NCBI RefSeq assembly: GCF_000972495.1
Contig: NZ_LATM01000034.1
Span: forward strand, 1-34,170
Length of the DNA stretch: 34,170 bases
DNA from: Hymenobacter terrenus
GTDB lineage: Bacteria; Bacteroidota; Bacteroidia; Cytophagales; Hymenobacteraceae
Reading direction: 5' to 3'
The translations under genes were made by a program, and so were the position numbers. The notes under the pieces are model-generated. The model was given only the letters and a program-made list of their open reading frames with translations. It was not told the DNA's origin and searched no databases. Positions 15,458 to 22,040 of the stretch are shown here, one piece after another (position 1 is the first letter of the stretch; each line of letters opens with the position of its first letter).

Positions 15458-16330
15458 GTGAAATACCTTTTCCTATTCGCTCTGAGTAGCTGCCTGCTGG
15501 CGAGTTGCCAACCCAAGGCCAAAGCATCCGGGGCGTCCACTGCGGCCGCAACGTCCAGCGATGAGGACACCACGTACACCAAAGCCGAAGAGCAGGCCTT
15601 TATGCTGGCCGACAGCCTGCGCCGGGCGGCCCCGCTGCGCCTGCCGCTTCTCAGCGCCACCGACACGCTCACGCCCGCCGCGCGCGAGCTGCTGCGCAGC
15701 CACGACCTGGCGCCACTCTGGGCCAATGGCGAGCAAGACGCGCTGAGCCCCCGCGCCATCGAGGGTTTCTACGGCCCTGACCATTACCGCATTTCTTTTT
15801 ATTTCGACGAGGTGCAGCGCGACTCGCTGCGGCCCGAGCTGTATTGGGTGCGGGGCCGCAACCGCTACCGCAAGGTCATCACGCCGTTTGCCGGTGCCAT
15901 CACGGTGCGGGCCGTGGTGTTCAACGCCCGCCTCGATGTCGACAACAGCTACCAGCCCACCGACTCGGTGGCGACCTTCGTGGTGCGCGCCAACTACGAG
16001 CTGCGCGAGGACCCGACCACCAAAGGCGCGGGCGTGTACCGCGGCGAGGCCCTGCTCGACCTCTACGAAAACCGCCACGGCGTGCTTCGCCTGGCCGATA
16101 TCTGGGGCACGAGCTACAACCCCACGGCCGGGGGCGGCTTGCTGTTTCGGGGCGACTGGACTGACAACCGCACCGGCCGGCACCGCCCGGCGGCCTGGGC
16201 CAACGTCCTCGACGCCGTAACTCCCGCTCCGGTGATGCAGGAGCAGCAGGCGGGGGGCCGTATCGGCGACGTCGACCCGGTGTTGGCCAAGCTGGGCTGG
16301 AACGAGTATTGGGAAAACGACGAGTGGTAG
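15458..16330 (+). CDS. lipoprotein of unknown function
   Basis: The product has 290 residues if translation starts at GTG 15458. That start gives a textbook lipoprotein signal: VKYLFLFALSSCLLASC, with Cys17 as the lipidated residue. The in-frame ATG at 15380 would add 26 residues before the signal and is less likely. The mature protein has a Ser/Thr/Ala-rich linker, then a soluble domain with many beta-strands and conserved-looking Trp and Tyr residues (GFYGPDHYRISFYFDEVQ; LADIWGTSYNPT). I do not recognise the family. GC is as high as in hen1 and pnkp, unlike the cargo genes. It lies between a pnkp 5' fragment and a hen1 3' fragment, so it marks the join between two repair units. Confidence 0.75.
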   Translation: MKYLFLFALSSCLLASCQPKAKASGASTAAATSSDEDTTYTKAEEQAFMLADSLRRAAPLRLPLLSATDTLTPAARELLRSHDLAPLWANGEQDALSPRAIEGFYGPDHYRISFYFDEVQRDSLRPELYWVRGRNRYRKVITPFAGAITVRAVVFNARLDVDNSYQPTDSVATFVVRANYELREDPTTKGAGVYRGEALLDLYENRHGVLRLADIWGTSYNPTAGGGLLFRGDWTDNRTGRHRPAAWANVLDAVTPAPVMQEQQAGGRIGDVDPVLAKLGWNEYWENDEW

Positions 16331-16396
16331 GCCATCCCTAAAGGTTCCACCTCCCAGCTTTAGCAGCAAATCACGCTACATGCCACGATTAGTACT

Positions 16397-16530
16397 GCTT
16401 CGAATGGTCCCGCGCCGAGTTTGCCGCCTGGGCCACCGCCGTGGCGGAGCGGCACAGGTATCAGGTGCGGCTGGTGGGGATGGGGGAGGAGGTGGAAGGC
16501 GTCGGCGCGCCCGTGCAGATGGCGGTGTTT
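16397..16530 (+). pseudogene. 3' fragment of a second hen1 gene
   Basis: The fragment aligns without gaps to 13911-14044 of the intact hen1, with about 11 differences in 134 positions by my count. Its frame still reads the C-terminal Hen1 sequence (FEWSRAEFAAWA to QMAVF), then hits a stop after NNS. It begins exactly after the metal-binding His region and ends where the opposing macro gene's stop codon begins. The intact hen1 also abuts the stop of an opposing cargo gene. Confidence 0.93.
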
Positions 16531-17116
16531 AATAATTCATGATGCTTCTGTGCCTTGCGGCTGCAGAGGGCCAGTTTATGATCTGAGGCGGGTTTTTATA
16601 GTATCGATAAGCTACTTCCATCTGCCTAGCGGCTTCTTCAAATGGAACCCTTCCGGTAGCGGTGCCCAATCCAGGGCAAACAACGGTTTTTATTCTTTCG
16701 TCTTCAGCATTAAAAGATTTTACTGCTTGAAGCATGGCCTTCATTGCTTGATAAACATTGTCGGTATTATCAATCGGCATCGGCACTCGCATCGTCGGCG
16801 TGTGTGCTAAGAAAGGATGGTCAGGATGGTTAGTTTCGACAATAAAACTTGTTCCCACCGGTTGCTCGCCGTTGTAATTGTCAATAATTGTTCGTTGAAC
16901 CTGCAATTGAAGCGAATTGCCGAAATAATTCCTTATTGCCAGGTCTACTCCACCGTCCATCAAACCAAACGAGTTTGCCGCGCTGACCATACAGTCAAAT
17001 TGTTGGATGTTCTCAAACCTTCCGTAAAAGATTTCAACCTCTGAGTAACATTCGAAAGCTACTCGCCAAGCTTGGCACAATTCCTCTTTAGGGTCGGCGA
17101 GTATCAATTGCATCAT
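16529..17116 (-). CDS. macro domain protein (ADP-ribose binding or hydrolysing)
   Basis: The product has 195 residues and is one macro domain. DCMVSAANSFGLMDGGVDLA (41-60) is the loop that holds ADP-ribose, with N48 and the Gly-Gly-Val-Asp turn. CPGLGTATG (147-155) is the phosphate-binding loop. Macro domains bind ADP-ribose and many remove it from proteins or nucleic acids. Those with GGVD belong to branches common in phage and conflict islands. There is no signal peptide. It is the second gene of a minus-strand pair with the gene at 17154-17717 (37-bp gap). It has lower GC than hen1 and pnkp. In an RNA-repair locus, reversal of ADP-ribosylation of RNA or repair enzymes is a reasonable but untested idea. 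Confidence 0.85.
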   Translation of the reverse strand: MMQLILADPKEELCQAWRVAFECYSEVEIFYGRFENIQQFDCMVSAANSFGLMDGGVDLAIRNYFGNSLQLQVQRTIIDNYNGEQPVGTSFIVETNHPDHPFLAHTPTMRVPMPIDNTDNVYQAMKAMLQAVKSFNAEDERIKTVVCPGLGTATGRVPFEEAARQMEVAYRYYKNPPQIINWPSAAARHRSIMNY

Positions 17117-17153
17117 ACCGGAAATAGATGTTGATTAGTCAACTGGAAATATT

Positions 17154-17717
17154 TTATTCCTCCGCAATTTTTTGAGCGATGATTCGCCGATTAGATTTTC
17201 TATTTCGCTTTTGCGTTTCGGATTTCTCCCAAGGAGCGCACCAACTTTTATCTGTGTCAAATGGCATGCTTCTTCTGCAATAAGCTAATGGATAAGTCAA
17301 GCCAGAACCTTGCCTAATCATCAGCCCATTGAGTTCACAAGTCTCATAGCCACATAGGTGCTTCGAATAGGTGCCAAAACTGCGATGATTCAGCTTTTTG
17401 CTTTTCAGTATCCGTTGCTGGTTGTGCCGAATATCTTCCCAAGCCTGGTTCTCATTGGCTTTGGTTAGTGTTTCGCCCAGCGTTGTCACTTCGAAATATG
17501 TCACCGGGTCCTTCAATTGCAGAAATTCAAACGTCTTAGTAAAAGTAGCAACCGCAACTTTCCGCAACTTAAGTTTCTCTTCGAGGGTCAGCTTCGTGGT
17601 TTCTACAATGGAGCGGAATAGCCCCAGCGTGTTGAAATCCGTGAACTTCTTGTGGTTCTCAATCAGGTGCAGATACTCCCCGTAAGTGAGCGTGTTGAAT
17701 TGCTTGCCAACTTTCAT
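17154..17717 (-). CDS. unknown cysteine-containing protein, cargo of the RNA-repair locus
   Basis: The product has 187 residues from ATG 17717. The N-terminal two thirds look helical and charged. The last third has four Cys (C122, C127, C147, C160) with HLCGYETC and YCRRSM, followed by a very basic tail (SETQKRNRKSNRR). A zinc-binding nucleic-acid-binding end is possible, but the spacing does not match a finger I know. It is transcribed away from pnkp (70 bp between the starts) and is co-directional with the macro gene 37 bp downstream, so they form a two-gene operon. No family is recognised. Its low GC and position between hen1 and pnkp sequences mark it as cargo. Confidence 0.75.
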   Translation of the reverse strand: MKVGKQFNTLTYGEYLHLIENHKKFTDFNTLGLFRSIVETTKLTLEEKLKLRKVAVATFTKTFEFLQLKDPVTYFEVTTLGETLTKANENQAWEDIRHNQQRILKSKKLNHRSFGTYSKHLCGYETCELNGLMIRQGSGLTYPLAYCRRSMPFDTDKSWCAPWEKSETQKRNRKSNRRIIAQKIAEE

Positions 17718-17786
17718 GATAATGAGTCAATAGTGGGTGGTTGTGCCTAATCTTGTATTCGGCAACGCTACACCGTATCCATTCCA

Positions 17787-20567
17787 ATGCCCCAAGATAC
17801 CCTCAAGGTCCCCGAACTCTCCCTCATCCTCCTCCTCGGCAGCACGGGCGCGGGCAAGTCCACGTTTGCGCGGCGCTTGTTCAAACCCACGGAAATCGTG
17901 TCGTCGGATGCCTGCCGGGGCTTGGTGGCCGACGATGAAAACGACCAATCGGCCAGCAAAGACGCTTTTGAGCTGCTGCACTACCTGGTGGCCAAGCGCC
18001 TGAAGCGCGGGCTGCTCACCGTGGTCGATGCCACCAACGTGCAGGCCGAAGGCCGCAAGCCCCTCGTGGCCCTGGCCCGCCAATACCACGTGCTGCCCGT
18101 GGCCATCGTGCTCGACGTGCCCGAATCGGTGGCCCAGCAGCGCAACGCCCAGCGCCCCGACCGCCGCCACCTGGGCCGGCACGTCATCGCCCGGCACCGC
18201 CAGGACCTGCGCCGCAGCCTGCGCAGTCTGAAACAGGAGGGCTTCCGCCACATCCACCACCTGCGCAGCGCGGAGGAAATCGACGCCGTTCAGCACATTC
18301 ACCGCGACCGCCTCTACAACAACCGCCAGGAGGAAACCGGTCCCTTCGACATCATCGGCGACATCCACGGCTGCTACGAGGAGCTGCGCACGCTGCTGGA
18401 GAAACTGGGGTATCAGATTACGGAGGAGCCGATTACGGACGTGCGGGATTTGGGCGTGCGGGTGGTGGCGCCGTTGGCCGTTCAGGCGGGGGCCTCACCC
18501 CCTGACCCCCTCTCCGATGGAGAGGGAGCACCGGTCCTGCGCGGTCAAGAATCGTCTGGCTCCCCCTTCTCCACCGGAGAAGGGGGCCGGGGGGATGAGG
18601 CCCCCACCCGAACGACCCGCAAAGCCATCTTCCTCGGCGACCTCGTAGACCGCGGCCCCGCCTCCCCGCAAGTTCTGCGCCTCGTGATGAGCATGGTGCG
18701 CGACGGCAGCGCCCTCTGCGTGCCCGGCAACCACGACATCAAGCTCCTGCGCCACCTCAACGGCAAAAACGTCACCATCAATCACGGCTTGGCCGAAACC
18801 CTGGCCCAGCTCGAACCCGAGCCCGAAGCCTTCAAAAGCGAGGTGCGCCGCTTCCTCGACGGCCTGGTGAGCCACTACGTGCTCGACGGCGGCAAGCTGG
18901 TGGTGGCCCACGCCGGTCTCACCGAGGAGATGCAGGGGCGCGGCTCGGGCGCCGTGCGGGCCTTCGCGCTGTTTGGCGAAAGCACCGGCGAGATTGACGA
19001 ATTCGGCCTGCCCGTGCGCTACGAATGGGCCCGCGAGTACCGGGGCCGCGCCATGGTCGCCTTCGGCCACACGCCCGTGCCCGATGCCGAATGGCTCAAC
19101 AACACCATCGACCTCGACACCGGCTGCGTGTTCGGTGGCCGCCTCACCGCCCTGCGCTACCCCGAGCGCGAGCTCGTGGCAGTGCCCGCCGCGCAGGTTT
19201 ACTGCGAGCCCGTGCGCCCGCTCAATTACCGCGCCCTCCAACGGCAAGCCGCTCGCCAAAACGAACCGAAAACCAGTACCGAGCAACCAGAAGCCAACCT
19301 TTCGGCCCAGCACCAGCAGGACGACCTGCTCGACATCCGCGACGTCACCGGCAAGCAGTTCATCGAAACCCGGCTGATGCGCGGCGTCACCATCCGCGAA
19401 GACAACGCCGTGGCCGCCCTGGAGGTGATGTCGCGCTTCGCCCTGCACCCCAAGTGGCTGCTGTACCTGCCGCCCACCATGTCGCCCACCGAAACTTCGG
19501 CCCTGCCCGACCTGCTCGAACACCCCGCCGAAGCCTTCGACTACTACAAGCGCCTCGGCGTGGAGCGCGTGGTGTGTGAAGAAAAGCACATGGGCAGCCG
19601 TGTGGTCGTGGTGCTGGGCCGCGATGAAGCCGCCATCCAGCGCCGCCTCGGCCTCGTGGGCGAGGGCATCGGCAAGTGCTACACCCGCACCGGCCGCAAC
19701 TTCTTCACCGACGCCGCCCTCGAAACCGCCTTCCTCGCCCGCCTGCGCGACGCCCTGAGCACGGCCGGTTTCTGGGAGAAATTCGACACCGACTGGGTTT
19801 GCCTCGATGCCGAGCTGCTGCCCTGGTCGGCCAAAGCCCAGGAGCTGGTCAAAAACCAGTACGCCGCCGTGGCCGCTGCCGCCCTCGCCGCGCTGCCCCA
19901 GGTCGAAGCCGTCCTCACCGAAGCCGCCGCCCGCAACCTCGACGGCGCCGAAGCCCTGCTGGCCCGCACCACCGCCCGCCACCAGGCCGCCGCCCACTAC
20001 GCCGACGCCTACCGCCGCTACTGCTGGCCCGTGCACTCCCTCGACGACCTCAAGCTGGCGCCCTTTCATTTATTAGCCACCGAAGGCAAGACCTATTTCG
20101 ACCGCGACCACGCCTGGCACATGGAAACCCTGCGCACCCTTGCCCAGGCCGACCCTGTTCTGCTCCGCGCCACGCCCTACCGCGTCGTCCCCCTCCACGA
20201 CCTTGCCGAAGTAGAAGCCGCTATCCAGTGGTGGACCGACTTGACGGCTGCAGGGGGAGAAGGCATGGTGGTAAAGCCCTACGATTTCGTGCCCGAAGGC
20301 CGGGGCGGCCTGCTCCAGCCCGCCCTCAAGTGCCGCGGCCGCGAGTACCTGCGCATCATCTACGGCCCCGACTACCTGCTCCCCGGCAACCTCGACCGCC
20401 TCCGCCAGCGCAACGTGAAAGCCAAGCGCAACCTCGCCCTGCGCGAGTTCGCCCTCGGCGTCGAAGGCATCGAACGCTTCGTGGCCGGCCAGCCCCTGCG
20501 CCGCGTGCACCAGTGCGTCTTCGGCGTATTAGCGCTGGAAAGCGAGGCGGTGGACCCGCGGTTGTAG
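17787..20567 (+). CDS. pnkp: Pnkp, polynucleotide kinase-phosphatase-ligase of RNA repair
   Basis: The product has 926 residues in three domains. The 5' kinase has P-loop GSTGAGKST (18-26). The calcineurin-like 2',3'-phosphatase has GDIHG (191-195), GDLVDRG (284-290), GNHD (314-317), HAG (375-377) and GHTP (427-430). The ligase/adenylyltransferase has nucleophile K600 in EEKHMGSR and a C-terminal module. Bacterial Pnkp heals the ends of cut RNA and, with Hen1, seals them. Residues about 235-274 are an insert (PPDPLSDGEG to STGEGGRG) encoded by a palindromic repeat; it falls before GDLVDRG, probably in a surface loop. Characterised Pnkps are roughly 850-870 residues, so the insert and an Ala-rich ligase stretch explain the extra length. 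All catalytic motifs are intact. Confidence 0.95.
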   Translation: MPQDTLKVPELSLILLLGSTGAGKSTFARRLFKPTEIVSSDACRGLVADDENDQSASKDAFELLHYLVAKRLKRGLLTVVDATNVQAEGRKPLVALARQYHVLPVAIVLDVPESVAQQRNAQRPDRRHLGRHVIARHRQDLRRSLRSLKQEGFRHIHHLRSAEEIDAVQHIHRDRLYNNRQEETGPFDIIGDIHGCYEELRTLLEKLGYQITEEPITDVRDLGVRVVAPLAVQAGASPPDPLSDGEGAPVLRGQESSGSPFSTGEGGRGDEAPTRTTRKAIFLGDLVDRGPASPQVLRLVMSMVRDGSALCVPGNHDIKLLRHLNGKNVTINHGLAETLAQLEPEPEAFKSEVRRFLDGLVSHYVLDGGKLVVAHAGLTEEMQGRGSGAVRAFALFGESTGEIDEFGLPVRYEWAREYRGRAMVAFGHTPVPDAEWLNNTIDLDTGCVFGGRLTALRYPERELVAVPAAQVYCEPVRPLNYRALQRQAARQNEPKTSTEQPEANLSAQHQQDDLLDIRDVTGKQFIETRLMRGVTIREDNAVAALEVMSRFALHPKWLLYLPPTMSPTETSALPDLLEHPAEAFDYYKRLGVERVVCEEKHMGSRVVVVLGRDEAAIQRRLGLVGEGIGKCYTRTGRNFFTDAALETAFLARLRDALSTAGFWEKFDTDWVCLDAELLPWSAKAQELVKNQYAAVAAAALAALPQVEAVLTEAAARNLDGAEALLARTTARHQAAAHYADAYRRYCWPVHSLDDLKLAPFHLLATEGKTYFDRDHAWHMETLRTLAQADPVLLRATPYRVVPLHDLAEVEAAIQWWTDLTAAGGEGMVVKPYDFVPEGRGGLLQPALKCRGREYLRIIYGPDYLLPGNLDRLRQRNVKAKRNLALREFALGVEGIERFVAGQPLRRVHQCVFGVLALESEAVDPRL
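18491..18606. repeat. palindromic repeat inserted in frame in pnkp
   Basis: Outer arms GGCCTCA (18491-18497) and TGAGGCC close an imperfect inverted repeat that includes CCCCCTCTCC on one side and GGAGAAGGGGG on the other. The sequence CCCCCTGACCCCCTCTCC also occurs in the repeat inside hen1, so both belong to one repeat family. It is translated as about 39 residues without breaking the frame. Confidence 0.8.
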
Positions 20568-20580
20568 AAATCAGAGCGAT

Positions 20581-20613
20581 TGTAGAGACGCGACACTTCG
20601 CGTCTCCTCGTTG
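20581..20613 (+). repeat. REP hairpin 1
   Basis: Stem GAGACGCG/CGCGTCTC with a 6-base loop, preceded by TGTA and followed by CTCGTTG. It starts 14 bp beyond the pnkp stop. Confidence 0.9.
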
Positions 20614-20666
20614 AACGACCCGGTATAGAATTACTCTGTACCTTCCCAAATCATCGTTCAAGCGCC

Positions 20667-20692
20667 GAGACGCGAAGTGTCGCGTCTCTACA
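20667..20692 (-). repeat. REP hairpin 2 (inverted)
   Basis: Inverted copy of the same stem, ending nine bases before the transposase ATG. It lacks the CTCGTTG side sequence. Confidence 0.9.
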
Positions 20693-20700
20693 TTCCCACC

Positions 20701-21288
20701 ATGCAGGAACCGCCACTTTACCAGGATAAATACCGGATTCCATCTACCCGCTTGCCGGGCTATGACTACGGGCAGACAGGTATGTATTTCATTACCATTT
20801 GCACCAAAAACCGGCAGCCTTACTTTGGAAACATTGAGGTGCCAGATAGTGATTGGAACGCAGCTTCTTTACAGCCAACTGCACTAGGTAAAAAGGCTGC
20901 CGAATGTTGGGTTGCTATTCCGCATTTCGCTCCATTTGTGCAGCTGGACGCTTTTGTGCTAATGCCCGACCATCTGCACGGGGTCTTACTTTTTGATAAG
21001 AACAGTTCTAGCGGCCATAACGAGGAGACGCGAAGTGTCGCGTCTCTACACGCATACGAAAACCGATTTGGTCCTCAAGCGCAGAATCTAGCATCGGTAC
21101 TGCGGGGATTCAAATCGGCGGTAACAACTTATGCGCGCTATCACGAAATCGAATTTCAATGGCAGGCTCGTTTTCATGAAAGGATAGTGCGAAGCCAAAA
21201 CGAGCTGAAACGCATCCAGACGTATATTTTGACCAATCCTAGCCGCTGGGAGGCGGAAAACGATAACGGCGAAGGTTTGTATCGATAA
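20701..21288 (+). CDS. REP-associated tyrosine transposase (Y1/IS200-like HUH)
   Basis: The product has 195 residues of the Y1_Tnp (TnpA-REP, RAYT) family, which nick and rejoin single-stranded DNA at hairpins. The metal-binding HUH motif is PDHLHG (H91, H93) and the likely catalytic tyrosine is Y175 in RIQTYILTNP. TGMYFITICTKNRQPYF (26-42) is typical of the family's first strand and helix. ATG 20701 is taken because the conserved part begins soon after; an upstream in-frame ATG at 20677 would read through a REP. Residues 107-117 (NEETRSVASLH) are encoded by a REP copy embedded in frame. The family mobilises or maintains REP sequences; activity of this copy is unproven. Confidence 0.9.
   Translation: MQEPPLYQDKYRIPSTRLPGYDYGQTGMYFITICTKNRQPYFGNIEVPDSDWNAASLQPTALGKKAAECWVAIPHFAPFVQLDAFVLMPDHLHGVLLFDKNSSSGHNEETRSVASLHAYENRFGPQAQNLASVLRGFKSAVTTYARYHEIEFQWQARFHERIVRSQNELKRIQTYILTNPSRWEAENDNGEGLYR
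21019..21050 (-). repeat. REP hairpin 3 inside the transposase gene
   Basis: Inverted full-length REP including the CTCGTT side sequence (here read AACGAG). It is translated in frame as residues 107-117, between the HUH motif and the C-terminal helix. Confidence 0.9.
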
Positions 21289-21290
21289 CA

Positions 21291-21323
21291 TGTAGAGACG
21301 CGGCACTTCGCGTCTCCTCGTTG
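21291..21323 (+). repeat. REP hairpin 4
   Basis: Same orientation as REP1 with one base change. It begins two bases after the transposase stop and ends at the base before the stop codon of the opposing WGR-like gene. Confidence 0.9.
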
Positions 21324-21815
21324 CTAATCTTCCGCACCCTCATCAAAATCCACCCTCGTAATGCTAATATAGTTTCCAAATATCGTGTCTTCCAGATCTG
21401 CTACTATAACTCTTCTAGCAATTTCAAAGTCTACTACAGTTACACTTACATCCATTTTCCCAAAGCCGTATCCGTGACCATCTAATGCTCCTAATCCAGT
21501 ATATCCAACCAAATAGTCAAGGTGGTCGCCCAACCGATGGAGCTTTTTTAGTTTGTTAGCAGTCATATTCTCAGCCTCGTACTCAATGACGAGAATATCT
21601 TCTGCTACAGCTTCTGCAAATCCGCTCTCCCGTTTCTCGTTGATCCTCTCTTGAATCAGCGCTTCGAACTCTGATTTATTTTTTGCTCTTATAGTTTCCT
21701 TCGAGCCTTTTTCACCGACAATTCCCCAGTTGATGAACCCGCTTTTAGAGTTTTTATTCCAGGTTTGCCAATAGTGTAGAATATGGTCCTCCTTTTTGTA
21801 GAGTTTGAGCAACAT
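21324..21815 (-). CDS. WGR-like domain protein
   Basis: The product has 163 residues from ATG 21815. The N-terminal ~70 residues resemble a WGR domain: KLYKKEDHILHYWQTW, then SGFINWGIVGEKGSKE (25-40), where the usual Trp-Gly-Arg reads W30-G31-I32, then a helix of FEALIQERINEK type. WGR domains occur in PARPs and in bacterial proteins of nucleic-acid conflict systems and bind nucleic-acid ends. The C-terminal ~90 residues (LHRLGDHLDYLVGYTGLGALDGHGYGFG onward would be the core) are unfamiliar, possibly a beta-rich domain. It is AT-rich, foreign to its surroundings, and sits behind pnkp. The Arg of WGR is missing, so the domain call is moderate. Confidence 0.65.
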   Translation of the reverse strand: MLLKLYKKEDHILHYWQTWNKNSKSGFINWGIVGEKGSKETIRAKNKSEFEALIQERINEKRESGFAEAVAEDILVIEYEAENMTANKLKKLHRLGDHLDYLVGYTGLGALDGHGYGFGKMDVSVTVVDFEIARRVIVADLEDTIFGNYISITRVDFDEGAED

Positions 21816-21836
21816 TGTTTGGCCAGGTTTTATGAA

Positions 21837-21920
21837 TTATTCTTTTTGTAAAAGAGTAGAACTACGAATGTCTTGATTCAGCAACTCCGCGCTGAAGTGG
21901 AAACTTACGTTCAGAGCCTT
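21837..21920 (-). pseudogene. 3' fragment of a HigA-like antitoxin gene
   Basis: The minus-strand frame reads KALNVSFHFSAELLNQ, matching the C-terminus of the complete antitoxin at 22977-23309 (KALNAKVNFSVELLNQ) at 12 of 16 positions, then runs 11 codons to TAA at 21837. Similarity ends at 21920, a few bases before the pnkp 3' fragment. It is diverged from the complete gene, so it is not a recent local duplicate. Confidence 0.7.
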
Positions 21921-21927
21921 CTTGATG

Positions 21928-22007
21928 GCCAGCTCCTGCGCCGGTTACATCAATGCGTCTTCGGCGTGCTCGCGCTGGAAAGCGAGGCGGTGGACCCGCG
22001 TCTGTAG
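21928..22007 (+). pseudogene. 3' fragment of another pnkp gene
   Basis: From about 21928 to the TAG at 22005-22007 the sequence matches the end of the intact pnkp (20488-20567). The frame encodes LRRLHQCVFGVLALESEAVD and then PRL and stop, differing from the intact C-terminus at one residue (Leu for Val). It has no start and is a remnant of a third, or displaced second, copy. Confidence 0.92.
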
Positions 22008-22040
22008 TACAATAATTAGCTGATTTATAATTTATAAACC

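Larger units (their letters stand above)
20581..21323 (+). mobile_element. REP-associated transposase unit with four REP hairpins
   Basis: A REP-type (RAYT) transposase gene is bracketed by hairpins with core GAGACGCG/CGCGTCTC. REP1 (20581-20613) and REP4 (21291-21323) are in the same orientation and identical apart from one base (GACA versus GGCA). REP2 (20667-20692) and REP3 (21019-21050) are inverted, and REP3 is inside the coding region. The unit lies between the pnkp stop and the stop of the WGR-like gene. Confidence 0.85.

Noticed and set aside
18495..20069. 524-codon frame on the minus strand
   Set aside because: It is the antisense of pnkp, with a composition rich in Gly, Val and His and no domain.
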